A stretch of 64,000 nt of DNA from an uncultured Verrucomicrobiota bacterium (GCA_937872895.1 CALMUP010000013.1:1-64000); one strand, 5' to 3'. Positions 25,780 through 37,158 are shown, counted from the stretch's first letter. Made by a program: numbers and translations. The notes: generated from the letters alone by a model not told the origin.

Positions 25780-28700
25780 ATGATGGGTTCCCTCCAGATT
25801 CTCGCCACCCCGTATTTCCCGGCGACGTTGCGCAGCCGCGGCGCGGCGTATGTGCAACAGGGCCGCGTGCGCATTGTGCAGGCGACGCCGCGCCTGGTCC
25901 GCGCCAAGGTGCGGGGAACCTCGACGTATGACGTGGTATTGAGCTGCGAGCCGCAGGATCATGGCGCGGATGTGATGCTTACCTGCACCTGCGCCTACAG
26001 CGGGGACCATGATTGCTGCAAGCATGGCTGGGCGTTGTTGAGCGAGGTGGACCGGCTGGGGCTGATCAAGCTCCCGCCCGGCGCGCGGTTTCTCGCGTTG
26101 TCCGATGCCGACGCATGGCCCGGGCGGGTCAGTGAACCCGCGCCGCCGCCACCACCCGCACCGCCGCCCGCCAAGCCCGCCGCATCCTCGTGGACCAAGA
26201 CCCTCAAGCGGCTCGACGAAGCCGCCACCTACGCGCCACCCGTCGCGCCGGAGGAACCAAAGGCGCGCGAATGGAGCCTGCGGTGCTGGCTGGATCTGGA
26301 TGCCTCGTACGGCGGCCACCTCTACATCGGGGCCGTTCTTCTTTCCCGCAAGGGCAACGGAGACTGGAGCCGCGGACGGGGGCTGGACCAACAGGCCCTG
26401 CCCGTGGAGCTGCCGGAAGCGGACATGACATTGGCGGCCCTGATCCGGTCACTGGCCGATGGCACGTCCTATTCCTACAGCGATCACAGCCTGCCGATGC
26501 GCGCCAAGGCGGCGTTACGCCTGTTGCCGATGTTGTGTGCGCGCGGCGATTTCTTCGCGGAGCTGCACACGCAGCGTCACGGTCCGTTGCGGTGGGACGG
26601 CGACATCCCGTGGCGCTTCGAGGTGGAGGTCGCGGGCGATGACACGAGTGCCCATTACCAGGCCCGTGGCTGGTTGTGTCGCGGCGAGGAGCGACGCCCG
26701 CTGAACGAACCGGTCCTGCTGCACCGCGAGGGCTGGGTTATCTGGCCCGACGCCATTGGCCGCCTGGAGGCCGAGGCTTCGTATGATTGGATCGTCATGC
26801 TGCGGGAAAAGAAACGCCTCCCGGTGCGGGCGGACGAGGTGGACGATTTCATTCGGGAAACCATGCGGCGGAAACATGCCCCGCCGCTGCGCCTGCCGCC
26901 CTCCCTGCGGTATGAAGAGGTGCGGATCGCGCCGGTTCCCCGCGTGAACATCCACCAGGCCGCCAGCCCGTCCGCGCGGCACGCGCCGATCACCATCGCC
27001 TTCGCCTACGGTGACGAGGTGGTGCGCGCCCTGCCGGTCCGGCCCCACCTCGAGGGCGTCCACGACAAGCGCATCGTGTACCGCGACCTCGCCGCCGAGC
27101 AGGCGTACCTCGAGCGGGCGATGGCGTTGGGCGTGAAGCGGCAACACAGCTATGTTGACGAGGATCCGCAATACGCGGTGGCCTACACCCAGACCCCCGC
27201 CATGGCGCGCAGCCTGATGGCGGAGGGGTGGACGGTACTGGCGGCGAACCGCGCCCTCCGCTCGTCCAGTTCGTTCCAGGTATCGGTCGCGTCCGGCATC
27301 GATTGGTTTGACGTGACCGTGCAGTGCGACTTCGACGGCCGGACGGCGAGCCTGCCCGCGTTGCTTGCCGCCGCACGCGAGCGGCAGGAATGGATTGAGC
27401 TGGATGACGGATCCTGGGGCATGGTGCCGGAAGCATGGTTGAAGAAATACGCCGGCATCGTCGCCCTCGGCGAAGCCGGCGATGAAACCATCCGTTTCCG
27501 GAAAAACCAGGCGGCCCTGCTCGACGCCTGGCTGGCGGCGCTGCCGGGGGTGGCCATCGACGACGTGTTCCGCCGCACCCGCGAACGCATGGCCGAGGCG
27601 GGCCGCGTCGAGCCGCGGGATCCGCCGGAAGGTTTCCGGGGCACGCTGCGGCCCTACCAGTGCGAGGGTCTCGGTTGGTTGCACTACCTGCAACAGATGG
27701 CGTTCGGCGGTTGCCTGGCCGATGACATGGGTCTCGGCAAGACCGTGCAGGTGCTCGCCCTGCTGGAGGAGCGGCGGGTGCGGCGGGCCAAAGAGGCGCT
27801 GCCGCCATCGCTCATCGTCGTGCCGCGCTCCCTGCTGTTCAACTGGATGCAGGAGGCGGGCAAGTTCACCCCGCACCTGCGGCTGCTCGACTTCACCGGT
27901 ACCGGACGGCAACTCGGCGCGGATGCGCTCGACCAGGTCGATGTCATCCTCACGACCTATGGAACAGTGCGGCGCGACATCGAACGGCTCAAGGACCAGC
28001 CGTTCGACTATGTCATCCTCGACGAGGCACAGGCGGTGAAGAATGCCGCCGCGATCACCGCGAAAAGCGTGCGCCTGCTCAACGCGCGCCACCGGTTGGC
28101 CATGAGCGGCACGCCGGTGGAAAACCACCTCGGCGAGTTGTGGAGCCTGTTCGAGTTCCTCAATCCCGGGTTGCTCGGCGCGGCCTCCGCGTTCAACCAG
28201 TCGATCGCCCGCGACCCGACACCCGAACAGCGCGCCCTGCTCGGACGAGCGTTGCGTCCGTTCATGCTCCGCCGCACCAAGGCGCAGGTGGCCAGGGACC
28301 TGCCCGACCGGCAGGAGGACACCTTGTATTGCGCGTTGCCGGAAGCCCAGCGCCGGAACTACGACGCGTTGCGGGAATACTACCGCAAGGCCCTGCTCGA
28401 AAAGGTCGCGGCGGATGGCCTCAACAAATCCAAGATCATCGTGCTCGAGGCCCTGTTGCGCCTGCGCCAGGCGGCGTGCCACCCCGGCCTGATCGACAAG
28501 GCGCGCGCCGACGAGCCGTGCGCCAAGTTTGATACGCTGCTGCCCCAGCTGGTCGAGGTCGTCGAGGAGGGGCACAAGGCGCTCGTCTTCTCCCAGTTCA
28601 CCGGCTTCCTCGCCCTGTTGAAGAAGGAGCTCGATGCGCGGGGCATCGTGTATGAATACCTCGACGGCAAGACGCGCGACCGGCAAGCCCGGGTGGACCG

Positions 28701-29025
28701 GTTCCAGGCCGACGACGCGTGCAAGCTCTTCCTGATCAGCCTCAAGGCCGGCGGCGTCGGCCTCAACCTCACCGCCGCGGAATACGTGTTCCTGCTCGAT
28801 CCGTGGTGGAATCCCGCCGTCGAGGCCCAGGCCATCGACCGCGCCCACCGCATTGGCCAGACCCGCAAGGTCATGGCTTACCGCCTGATCGCCAAGGACA
28901 CCGTAGAGGAAAAGGTCCTCGCCCTCCAGGAGAACAAGCGCGAACTGGCCACCGCCATCCTGAGCGAGGACAACGCCGTGCTGCGCAACCTCACCCTCGA
29001 CGACCTCGCCTTCCTGCTCGGTTGA
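25780..29025 (+). CDS. SNF2-family helicase with SWIM zinc finger
   Basis: This encodes a protein of 1081 residues. Near residues 68-83, CTCAYSGDHDCCKHGW is a SWIM zinc finger (CxC...CxH). A middle region of unknown fold follows up to about 600, then the SNF2 ATPase: LADDMGLGKTVQVLALL (Walker A, near 645), VILDEAQAVKNA (DEAH-like, near 747) and the helicase C part with SLKAGGVGLNLTAAEYVFLL and AIDRAHRIGQTRKV (motif VI near 1020). It probably remodels nucleoprotein complexes or clears stalled polymerases. The start at the tandem ATG 25780/25783 is preferred over GTG 25741. It diverges from queE by about 140 bases. Confidence 0.9.
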   Translation: MMGSLQILATPYFPATLRSRGAAYVQQGRVRIVQATPRLVRAKVRGTSTYDVVLSCEPQDHGADVMLTCTCAYSGDHDCCKHGWALLSEVDRLGLIKLPPGARFLALSDADAWPGRVSEPAPPPPPAPPPAKPAASSWTKTLKRLDEAATYAPPVAPEEPKAREWSLRCWLDLDASYGGHLYIGAVLLSRKGNGDWSRGRGLDQQALPVELPEADMTLAALIRSLADGTSYSYSDHSLPMRAKAALRLLPMLCARGDFFAELHTQRHGPLRWDGDIPWRFEVEVAGDDTSAHYQARGWLCRGEERRPLNEPVLLHREGWVIWPDAIGRLEAEASYDWIVMLREKKRLPVRADEVDDFIRETMRRKHAPPLRLPPSLRYEEVRIAPVPRVNIHQAASPSARHAPITIAFAYGDEVVRALPVRPHLEGVHDKRIVYRDLAAEQAYLERAMALGVKRQHSYVDEDPQYAVAYTQTPAMARSLMAEGWTVLAANRALRSSSSFQVSVASGIDWFDVTVQCDFDGRTASLPALLAAARERQEWIELDDGSWGMVPEAWLKKYAGIVALGEAGDETIRFRKNQAALLDAWLAALPGVAIDDVFRRTRERMAEAGRVEPRDPPEGFRGTLRPYQCEGLGWLHYLQQMAFGGCLADDMGLGKTVQVLALLEERRVRRAKEALPPSLIVVPRSLLFNWMQEAGKFTPHLRLLDFTGTGRQLGADALDQVDVILTTYGTVRRDIERLKDQPFDYVILDEAQAVKNAAAITAKSVRLLNARHRLAMSGTPVENHLGELWSLFEFLNPGLLGAASAFNQSIARDPTPEQRALLGRALRPFMLRRTKAQVARDLPDRQEDTLYCALPEAQRRNYDALREYYRKALLEKVAADGLNKSKIIVLEALLRLRQAACHPGLIDKARADEPCAKFDTLLPQLVEVVEEGHKALVFSQFTGFLALLKKELDARGIVYEYLDGKTRDRQARVDRFQADDACKLFLISLKAGGVGLNLTAAEYVFLLDPWWNPAVEAQAIDRAHRIGQTRKVMAYRLIAKDTVEEKVLALQENKRELATAILSEDNAVLRNLTLDDLAFLLG

Positions 29026-29060
29026 CCGGGCGCCGGGCCGGCGCCCGGCGGGTCGCCGAC

Positions 29061-29090
29061 AAAAAAAGCCGCGTTCCGGAGAACGCGGCT
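29061..29090 (-). terminator. Rho-independent terminator of sod
   Basis: On the minus strand, a perfect 10-bp stem (AGCCGCGTTC with GAACGCGGCT, 4-base loop) is followed directly by a run of T (the plus strand shows AAAAAAA at 29061-29067). It begins 32 bases past the sod stop. Confidence 0.9.
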
Positions 29091-29121
29091 TGAAGGGATC
29101 CGGGTGGAAAACCCGGCGCGG

Positions 29122-29748
29122 TCAGCCCTTCGCGGCGGCGTAGAGCTCGGCCACCTTGTCCCAGTTCACGACATCCCAGAACGCTTTCACGTAATCGGGG
29201 CGGCGGTTCTGGTAGTTCAGGTAGTAGGCATGTTCCCAGACGTCGAGGCCGAGGATCGGGGTGCCGGGGCATTCGGCCACGCCGGCCATGATCGGGTTGT
29301 CCTGGTTCGGGGTGGAACAGACGCAGAGTTTGCCGTCGGCCTTGACGCACAACCACGCCCAGCCGGAACCGAAGCGGGTGGTGGCGGCCTTCGCGAAGGC
29401 TTCCTTGAAGGCCTCGAAACCGCCGAGCTCGGCGTCGATCGCGGCGGCGAGCGCCCCCGAAGGACCCTTGCTGCCGGGCTTCAGCAACTGCCAGAACAGG
29501 GCGTGGTTGACGTGCCCGCCACCGTTGTTGCGCACGGCGGCGCGGATGTCGGCCGGGACGGCGTTGAGGTCGCGGATCAATTCCTCGGCGCTCTTCGCCT
29601 GCAGCTCCGGATACTTCTCCAACGCGGCGTTGAGGTTGTTCACGTATGCGGCGTGGTGCTTGCCGTGATGGATCTCCATCGTGCGGGCATCGATCACCGG
29701 TTCGAGGCTGTTGGCGGCGTAAGGCAGCGCGGGCAAGGTATGGGCCAT
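29122..29748 (-). CDS. sodA: Superoxide dismutase, Fe/Mn family
   Basis: This encodes a protein of 208 residues. The metal ligands of the family are present: His in [15 protein letters not shown], His in [10 protein letters not shown], Asp and His in [24 protein letters not shown] is the conserved dimer-region motif. The [10 protein letters not shown] form is the one usual in manganese or cambialistic enzymes, so sodA is suggested, but metal preference cannot be fixed from sequence. No signal peptide is present, so it acts in the cytoplasm. The gene ends at a strong terminator and has GGAGAATC upstream of its ATG. Confidence 0.92.
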   Translation of the reverse strand: MAHTLPALPYAANSLEPVIDARTMEIHHGKHHAAYVNNLNAALEKYPELQAKSAEELIRDLNAVPADIRAAVRNNGGGHVNHALFWQLLKPGSKGPSGALAAAIDAELGGFEAFKEAFAKAATTRFGSGWAWLCVKADGKLCVCSTPNQDNPIMAGVAECPGTPILGLDVWEHAYYLNYQNRRPDYVKAFWDVVNWDKVAELYAAAKG

Positions 29749-29840
29749 ATGATTCTCCTTAGGGTTGAATTACGACCAATATAGTCCACTTTCCCGGCCA
29801 CGTCCAGAGGGGGTGGCGGAAAATACGCGAACCGGCCGGC

Positions 29841-30380
29841 TCAGGCGACCGCTTCGGAGCGGATCAACAGGGCGATGAAGTCGGGGTGTTCGTCCGGCGA
29901 GAGGGTCGCTTCGCCGGCCACGATCAGGCCCTGGTCGATCAGGAACGCCCCCGGAAGTTGGCGCGGGTCGGACTTCGGCAGGCCCATGCCGTACTTCTTC
30001 CGGGCCTCGTTGCCCTTGCGCCAGACGTTGCGGTTGAACACCGACAGCATGGGCGCCCGGTGCAGGCCGAGGGCCTGATAGAGCGCGCGGTCGGGGTCGT
30101 GGAAGCGCGGCAGGGTGTCGAGCCCGTACAGGCTGAGCTGGTCCTGCATGTCGGCCTCGGGGTCCATGTGGACCAGGCCGACGCGGTAGCCGCACCCGGT
30201 GATGTGCCTCATGCTGGCGGACAACTCGTGCAGCGCCTTGCGGCAGAACGAGCAGCCGACGTGGCGCAGCAGGACCAGCAGCATCGGGGCGGCATGCGAG
30301 TGTTCACTGATGCTCACGCCGTGCTGGTCGCGGAAGGCCGGTAGCAGGGCGTGGGCGCGGTGAAAGGTGGATTCGCTCAT
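29841..30380 (-). CDS. Peroxiredoxin-like (SelL-related AhpC/TSA) redox protein
   Basis: This encodes a protein of 179 residues in the thioredoxin fold. The redox motif is HVGCSFCRKALHEL (CxxC) near residue 45, preceded by a strand MLLVLLRH. The segment GYRVGLVHMDPE and a PGAFLIDQ strand near the C-terminus match the AhpC/TSA family of SelL-related proteins. The start at 30380 has GGAG 7-10 bases upstream. It lies upstream of sod on the same strand, with a gap of about 90 bases, which supports an oxidative-stress role. Confidence 0.72.
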   Translation of the reverse strand: MSESTFHRAHALLPAFRDQHGVSISEHSHAAPMLLVLLRHVGCSFCRKALHELSASMRHITGCGYRVGLVHMDPEADMQDQLSLYGLDTLPRFHDPDRALYQALGLHRAPMLSVFNRNVWRKGNEARKKYGMGLPKSDPRQLPGAFLIDQGLIVAGEATLSPDEHPDFIALLIRSEAVA

Positions 30381-30456
30381 GGTGATCTCCTGGTGTCGGT
30401 TTGGGGACAAACCGGGAAACAGGGGAAAACCTTACAGGAAACTTTTCGCGGGAGGG

Positions 30457-30714
30457 TCAGCGGCGCTGGCGGATGGCGTTCTTGATCGCATCCTTGTCGC
30501 AGCAGGACAGGCACGCGCCGGAGGATTCGATCTGCGCGTTTTCGCGGCGGCGGAAGGCGCGCGCCGCATCCTGCATGATCATGACCTGGCGGTTGTAACG
30601 GCCGCACACCGCGCACAGGGCGATGTGGATGCGCAGGCCGAGACGCTCCAGCGGCGACATCGCCGCATAGTCTTTCCGGGCCAGCGCGTTCGAGACCTGT
30701 TTGCAGGTTAACAT
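30457..30714 (-). CDS. Small Cys-rich protein, probable zinc-containing anti-sigma factor
   Basis: This encodes an 85-residue protein with Cys4 in MLTCKQVSNAL and IHIALCAVCGRYNRQ, giving the Cys...HxxxCxxC arrangement of anti-sigma zinc domains (zf-HC2-like). It has no membrane segment. A second cluster of cysteines lies near the C-terminus (GACLSCCDKD). It starts 10 bases downstream of the sigma factor stop. The role as a soluble anti-sigma factor is inferred from motif and position. Confidence 0.7.
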   Translation of the reverse strand: MLTCKQVSNALARKDYAAMSPLERLGLRIHIALCAVCGRYNRQVMIMQDAARAFRRRENAQIESSGACLSCCDKDAIKNAIRQRR

Positions 30715-30724
30715 AAGCCGTTGT

Positions 30725-31315
30725 TCATTTCCTCTGCCATTTCGACTCCAGGCATTTCTTCAACTGGGTGCGTGCCCGGTGGTTGAGCACCCACAGATGA
30801 TTCGGTGTAATGCCCAAAACCTTACAAACCTCGTCGGACTCCAGGTCCTCGACCATCTTCAGGACAAAGGCCTGGCGGATCGGCTCCTTCAGCCGGTCCA
30901 GGCATTCCTCAAAGATAGGCCAGAATTCGGCGCGGTCAAAGGCCTCCTGCGGATTAAATTCCCACGGGGAGGGGCGCATGGTCGGGATGCCGGAGGCCCG
31001 GAACAACAGGCTGTCGAGGATTTCCGTGTCCTCGATGGGAGTGACGACCTGGTCGCGCACGGAGGCGCGGATGTGGTCCACGACCTTGAACCGCAGGATG
31101 CCGCGCAGCCAGAACTTGATGTCCACCCGGCCGTCAAACTGGTCGTAGCGCTTGATGGCGGCGAGGAAGGTTTCCTGCACCGCGTCGCGCGCGGCGTCGG
31201 GATCGCGCAACCGCATCAGGGCATAGCGGTAGAGGTAGTCGCCGTAGGCGTCGACCCAGGTATCGGGGTCGGCTACGGGAGGCGCGGCCGATGCATCTGG
31301 CGGAAGGTCAGGCAT
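30725..31315 (-). CDS. ECF-type RNA polymerase sigma factor
   Basis: This encodes a sigma-70 family protein of 196 residues. Region 2 is YLYRYALMRLRDPDAARDAV plus QETFLAA near residue 30-55, and region 4 (about 135-190) has IRQAFVLKMVEDLESDEVCK and a helix-turn-helix VLGITPNHLWVLNHRAR. It lacks regions 1 and 3, as expected for the extracytoplasmic-function group. An acidic N-terminal tail precedes region 2. The neighbouring Cys-rich gene 30457-30714 is its likely negative regulator. The target genes are unknown. Confidence 0.85.
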   Translation of the reverse strand: MPDLPPDASAAPPVADPDTWVDAYGDYLYRYALMRLRDPDAARDAVQETFLAAIKRYDQFDGRVDIKFWLRGILRFKVVDHIRASVRDQVVTPIEDTEILDSLLFRASGIPTMRPSPWEFNPQEAFDRAEFWPIFEECLDRLKEPIRQAFVLKMVEDLESDEVCKVLGITPNHLWVLNHRARTQLKKCLESKWQRK

Positions 31316-31390
31316 GGTCCGATTGTACGGACTCGGTGGCCAAGTTCAAGCCGGGGCGGAGTGGCCGGGCGGTTGTTCCGCGGCGCCGGT

Positions 31391-33106
31391 TCAGCGGCGA
31401 TCCCAGCGCGGCCGGTCGGTCAGGAACAACTGGTCCCGGTTGCTCAGGAAAAATGCCTCGGTCAGCGGGAAATCCACCGGCACACGTTCGCGGAAGATCG
31501 GATACCACGAGCTGTAGGCACCGGTGGCCAGGGTGCGCACGTAGGGCAGGTCGCGGGTGAGGGTGGTGAAGTAGATGCCGCTGACCCGCTTCTTCAGGTC
31601 GTTGATCTTGTAGAACTCCTCGACCGAGACCGGCAGCAGGATCGAGCTGCGGTCGCCGTACCACGCGGTTGCCCACGGCATGTCGGTGCAGAGCAGCTCG
31701 TCCTCGTTGAGCATCTGGGTGATCAGCGTGGTGTAGCTCGGGTAGTAGGGCGGGTAGGGGTAGCCCACGCGCGGCGGCAGCAGGGTGAGGAACAGCGGCA
31801 GCGTGGTCACCGTCACCAGCAGGGCCAGCAACCCGGTGCGGTACAACGGCAAGGTCAGTTGCAGGCGGTCGAGCAACAGGTGGAAGAAGGCGAGGCCGTA
31901 GAGGATCGCCACCGGCCAGAAGATGCTGAACACCCGCATGGTGTTCTCGCCGAAGAACCCGGCGACAATGAACAGCAGGATCATCGCGGCGAGGATGCCC
32001 ATGCGCAGGGTGTGCACGTGCGGCCGGTTGAAGCGGAAGAAGAACGTGGTCAGGAACAGCGCGGTGAGGATGCCGTTGCCGGCCATCGGCAGTGCGGTGT
32101 CGTAGAAGGTGCGGAGGTTGGATATCCACTGGACCTGCAGGCGGTGTTGCCATCCCTCGGTCACCGGTGCCACCGCGCGTTCGAATGACAGGGTCACGCC
32201 GGGATCCATCCCGTTCAGCGCGAGGAACGGGGTCAGGCCGAACAGGTGGCCGCTGACCTGCAGGTTGCGGATGAACCACGGCGCGCTGAGCAGCAGCACC
32301 GCGCCGAGCAGGCCGAGGCCGAGTTTCCACCCGTTGCGCGGAATCATCAGGGTCAACACGATGGCCATGCCGACCACCACCACCGAGGCGGCATAACGGG
32401 TCAGCGTCAACAGCACGCACGCCAGGATCGCGAACGTGTAGGCGTACAACCAGGTGAAACGCCGATCCGGGGCGTTGAACCCGTCCGCCGCGGCCAGCGT
32501 GGTGTACACCGCGATCATGGTCAACAGACCGGCCAGGGGCAGGCTGGTTCCGGAGATGCTGGTCGCCCATACGCTGTCCGACAGGAAGAACAGCGAGGTG
32601 CCCAGCACCGCGATACGCCGCTCGAAGAAACGCCGCGCCGTCAGGTACAGCATCAGTCCGGTCAGCAGCGTAAAGAGGTGACTCAACGGGATGATGGCCC
32701 ACTGCTCGGGCGGGAACGAGCGCACGATCTTCGCCGGCGAAAACGAGTCGCCGATCAGGCCGAAGGTCTTCGAAAGGATCCACGGGTACACCGGCGGGTG
32801 AACGATATCGGGCTGGCGCAACATGATCGCCCGGGCATCCACGCCGTGTTGCTCGAACAGCCAGACTGCCGCCGGACGGATGTATTTCGTGGAAAAGGTG
32901 TCATCGGCCATCAATTGCCGGGCGATCTGCGCCTGGTCCATCGCCTCCGCATCCTTCAGCCCCCAGAACTCGGAGGCGGTGTACAGGGTCAGCAGGGCCA
33001 GCGTGGCGAAGATGAACAGCGCCCCCTTGATCAGTTTCAAGCCGATGCCGACATCGACGTTGTAGACCAGGTCCTGGATGCGCGATTCAAAATTTTTCGG
33101 TTGCAT
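31391..33106 (-). CDS. Membrane glycosyltransferase, PMT/ArnT-like
   Basis: This encodes a protein of 571 residues with about ten to twelve hydrophobic helices. A short cytoplasmic start (MQPKNFESRIQDLVYNVDVG) is followed by a first helix (LIKGALFIFATLALLTLY) and then the conserved loop ASEFWGLKDAEAMDQAQIAR, where an acidic pair near the second residue of the loop is the catalytic feature of PMT_2 enzymes. These use polyprenyl-phosphate sugars to modify proteins or lipid A. The start at 33106 gives a normal N-terminus; a longer frame that overlaps the next gene is rejected. It lies downstream of the response regulator, probably unrelated. Confidence 0.78.
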   Translation of the reverse strand: MQPKNFESRIQDLVYNVDVGIGLKLIKGALFIFATLALLTLYTASEFWGLKDAEAMDQAQIARQLMADDTFSTKYIRPAAVWLFEQHGVDARAIMLRQPDIVHPPVYPWILSKTFGLIGDSFSPAKIVRSFPPEQWAIIPLSHLFTLLTGLMLYLTARRFFERRIAVLGTSLFFLSDSVWATSISGTSLPLAGLLTMIAVYTTLAAADGFNAPDRRFTWLYAYTFAILACVLLTLTRYAASVVVVGMAIVLTLMIPRNGWKLGLGLLGAVLLLSAPWFIRNLQVSGHLFGLTPFLALNGMDPGVTLSFERAVAPVTEGWQHRLQVQWISNLRTFYDTALPMAGNGILTALFLTTFFFRFNRPHVHTLRMGILAAMILLFIVAGFFGENTMRVFSIFWPVAILYGLAFFHLLLDRLQLTLPLYRTGLLALLVTVTTLPLFLTLLPPRVGYPYPPYYPSYTTLITQMLNEDELLCTDMPWATAWYGDRSSILLPVSVEEFYKINDLKKRVSGIYFTTLTRDLPYVRTLATGAYSSWYPIFRERVPVDFPLTEAFFLSNRDQLFLTDRPRWDRR

Positions 33107-33189
33107 GCCGATTGTCCCTTTTTGCCACTCTACCCGCTTTGTGTGGCCCGGGCAATGGCCGTGTGCCGGGATGCCGCGCGCCCACGCGC

Positions 33190-34565
<1,376 letters not shown>

Positions 34566-34569
<4 letters not shown>

Positions 34570-35744
34570 GGCGCGTTCTCCGGTTTCGGGGCCTTGAGCA
34601 GGCGGATGCGCGCGTCGTCGCGCGGCAGGTACAGGGTGAAGGTCGTGCCGGCGTTGGGCTCGGTGCGCACCTCGATCTCGCCGCCGTGGTCGCGCAGGAT
34701 GCGCTGCACGATCATCAGGCCGAGCCCGGTGCCCTCGTTCTTGGTGGTGAAGTACGGCTCGAAGATCGTGCTGAGGTTGTCGGCGGGAATGCCCGGTCCG
34801 GTATCGGTGAACGAGATCGCGACGAACCGGTCGCTCGCGCCTAGGGTGATCTTCAGCAGGCCGCCGTTGGCCATCGCCTGGATCGCGTTGCGGATGATGT
34901 TGAAGAAGGCCTGCTTCATCTGCGCGCGGTCGATCGGCGCGGCCGGCAGGTCCTCGGGCGCTTCGACCTCGACCAGCACGTCGCGGTCCTTGATCTCCTG
35001 GGCGAGGAACGCCAGCGTCTCGTTCAGCACGTCGGTCAGGCGGTGCGGCTCGAGGCGCGGCTGGCTCGGGCGCAACGCGCGCAGGAACTGGGTGATGATC
35101 TGGTCGAGCCGCTCCACCTCCCCCTGCGCCACCGTGAGCAATTCCTCCAGCGCGGCCCGGTCCCCGGTCTCGGCCTGGCCGATCTCGCGCTTGAGCAGTT
35201 GCAGGTGGATGGTCAGCGAGTTCAGCGGATTCCCGATCTCGTGGGCCACCCCGGCCGCCAGCAGGGTGATCGCGTTCAGCCGCTCCGACTCCAGCGTCTG
35301 CGACTCCTGGTGGCGCTCGCGGGTCACGTCGCGCAGGATCATCACCGCGCCCTTTTCGCCGTCGCGCACCGCCGACAACGGCACGATGTAGAAATCCAGG
35401 AACCGGTGCGTCGGATAGGTGATCTCGATCTCGCGGCTGATCAACCGCGTCCACTCCTGCTCGTCCAGCTTCAGGATCTGCTTCCAGTCGATGTCGCGCA
35501 GGTACCGCGAGATCGCCGTCCCCGCCGCCGCCTCCAGCGTGAACCCGAGCATCGCCTCCGCCGCCCGGTTCGCATAGGTGATCCGCCCGCGCCCGTCCAA
35601 CACCACCAACCCCTCCTGGATCGCATGGAAAATCGTCTCCAACAACCCCTTCTCGCCGGCCAGACGCAGGAACTGGGTCTGCAAACTGCCCGCATCCAAC
35701 TTGTCCAACCGCTCGATCAGCTTGTCCAGAAAGGCCGATTTCAT
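34566..35744 (-). CDS. PAS-containing histidine kinase of the NtrB/AtoS type
   Basis: This encodes a protein of 392 residues without membrane helices. A PAS domain (about 35-145) includes IQEGLVVLDGRGRITYANRA. The phosphoacceptor His lies in GVAHEIGNPLNSL near residue 168, followed by a HATPase domain (NIIRNAIQAM, DTGPGIP, GTGLGL). It is cytosolic and would sense an internal signal. It shares a 4-base overlap with the sigma-54 activator gene downstream, and the pair probably forms one transcription unit. An upstream region of about 150 bases separates it from the divergent VWA gene. Confidence 0.9.
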
Positions 35745-35859
35745 GGGGAAAACCTACGTCGCCTGCGCCAAAATGTCACGCCCGAAGCGCGGAGCACCTG
35801 CCGTGGATTGGTGGTGTGGCACAGGAGTAGGGGGTTCGACGCACGGCGCACACTTTGAA

Positions 35860-35887
35860 TTGACAGCGTTACGTAATGGTGTATGGT
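35860..35887 (+). promoter_or_regulatory. Candidate sigma70 promoter of the VWA gene
   Basis: TTGACA at 35860-35865 and TATGGT at 35882-35887 are separated by 16 bases on the plus strand, 24 bases before the ATG of the VWA gene, with AGAAAGGA serving as ribosome binding site. The -35 hexamer is perfect; the -10 is weak. Confidence 0.45.
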
Positions 35888-35911
35888 TGCTCCAGAAAGG
35901 ACGGATACGTC

Positions 35912-36568
35912 ATGAAAAAAAGCCGTACGCATATCACGATGGTGTTGGATCGGTCGGGGTCGATGGAGAGCATCCGGGACGATGTGGTGGGTGGGGTGAA
36001 CCACTTCCTGCGGCAGCAGGCGAAGCGGATACCCGATGCCACCTTCACCCTGGTGCAGTTTGATACGGAGGATCCGTTTGAGGTCTTGGTGCGGTTCACG
36101 CCGGTGGCACGGGTGGCGCCGATCGACCGCGAGGCGTTCCAGCCGCGCGGCGGCACGCCGCTGCTGGATGCCATCGGCCAGGCGATCGATAACCTGGACT
36201 CCTGGTTGCTGGAGGCCCCGGCCGCGCAGCGCCCGGACAAGATCGTGGTCGTCGTCGTGACCGATGGCCAGGAGAATTCCAGCCGGGCGTATTCCCATGC
36301 GGAGATTACCGACATGATGGAGGACAAGAAGGAGGCCGGCTGGCAGTTCGTGTTCCTGAGTTCGGACCTGCGGGCGGTTGCGAACGCCCGGCTCAACGGG
36401 TTCAATCCCTCCGCGACCATGCACTACCGGCCCACGCACGATGGCATCGTTCACATGTTCCGGTCCACCGCTGACCGGGTGTGTGCATTTGCCGCGGCCG
36501 AAGCCCCCTCGGTTACCTTCACCGAGGAAGATCGTTCCAAGCAGGCAAGCCCAACGGCCAAGCCTTGA
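35912..36568 (+). CDS. VWA-domain protein
   Basis: This encodes a 218-residue von Willebrand A domain protein. The metal-ion-dependent adhesion motif is VLDRSGSMESI (DxSxS) near residue 10. Conserved Thr in RGGTPLLDAIG and Asp in VVVVTDGQENSS complete the site. There is no signal peptide, so it is cytosolic. Bacterial VWA proteins often act with AAA+ ATPases or as scaffolds; no such partner is seen here. A MerR-type regulator gene follows after 35 bases and may be co-transcribed. Confidence 0.82.
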   Translation: MKKSRTHITMVLDRSGSMESIRDDVVGGVNHFLRQQAKRIPDATFTLVQFDTEDPFEVLVRFTPVARVAPIDREAFQPRGGTPLLDAIGQAIDNLDSWLLEAPAAQRPDKIVVVVVTDGQENSSRAYSHAEITDMMEDKKEAGWQFVFLSSDLRAVANARLNGFNPSATMHYRPTHDGIVHMFRSTADRVCAFAAAEAPSVTFTEEDRSKQASPTAKP

Positions 36569-36603
36569 CCACCGGACGCGTTTGACGCAGGGTGGCGGCC
36601 GGA

Positions 36604-37158
36604 ATGCACACGATGGAAATAGGCGAACTGGCCGCCGCCTCCGGGGTCACCCGGCGCACCATCCGCTACTACGTGGCGATCGGGTTGCTGACCCCTCCTG
36701 CCGGCACCGGCCCGCGCCGGTTCTACAACGAGGAGCACCTCGAGCGGCTGCGGCGCATCCGCATCATGAAGGAGCAGTTCCTTCCCCTCGACGAGATCAA
36801 ACGCCGCCTGGCTGCATACTCCGGGCCGCGCCGGTCGCTACAGGATCCCGATGACCCGCGCAACCTGATGCTTCTTCGCGCTCCAAGGGATCCGTCTGAT
36901 GTAAGTCCGCTAAAACGGTCTGTGCAAGCCCTGCGTGAGGAAGGCCTGCCCGACGAGGTATCCCCGTCCTTGCTTCCTCCTCCACCTCCGCCCCCGTTTC
37001 CCGTCACCACCTGCCAGCGCGAGACGCTGACTCCGAACATCGACCTGATCGTCAGCGAACACGCCTCCCCCGCGGAACGCGACCTCGTCGAGCGGCTGCG
37101 CGCCGTGGCCCGCACCCACCGCGCCACCGCCTACCGCGACCCCGAAGCCGGTACCTGA
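36604..37158 (+). CDS. MerR-family transcriptional regulator
   Basis: This encodes a protein of 184 residues (start at 36604; 36613 is an alternative). The N-terminal winged helix-turn-helix reads MEIGELAAASGVTRRTIRYY and continues with YNEEHLERLRRIRIMKEQF, which is typical for MerR DNA-binding domains. A short coiled helix follows, and the C-terminal part is unusual, with a proline run of about 11 residues (near residue 125) followed by a basic tail. No Cys ligand set for a metal sensor is visible. Target genes are unknown, possibly the adjacent VWA gene. Confidence 0.8.
   Translation: MHTMEIGELAAASGVTRRTIRYYVAIGLLTPPAGTGPRRFYNEEHLERLRRIRIMKEQFLPLDEIKRRLAAYSGPRRSLQDPDDPRNLMLLRAPRDPSDVSPLKRSVQALREEGLPDEVSPSLLPPPPPPPFPVTTCQRETLTPNIDLIVSEHASPAERDLVERLRAVARTHRATAYRDPEAGT

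Noticed and set aside
36781-37127. Minus-strand frame overlapping the MerR gene
   Set aside because: It lacks a plausible start and family signature and lies opposite a clear MerR gene.
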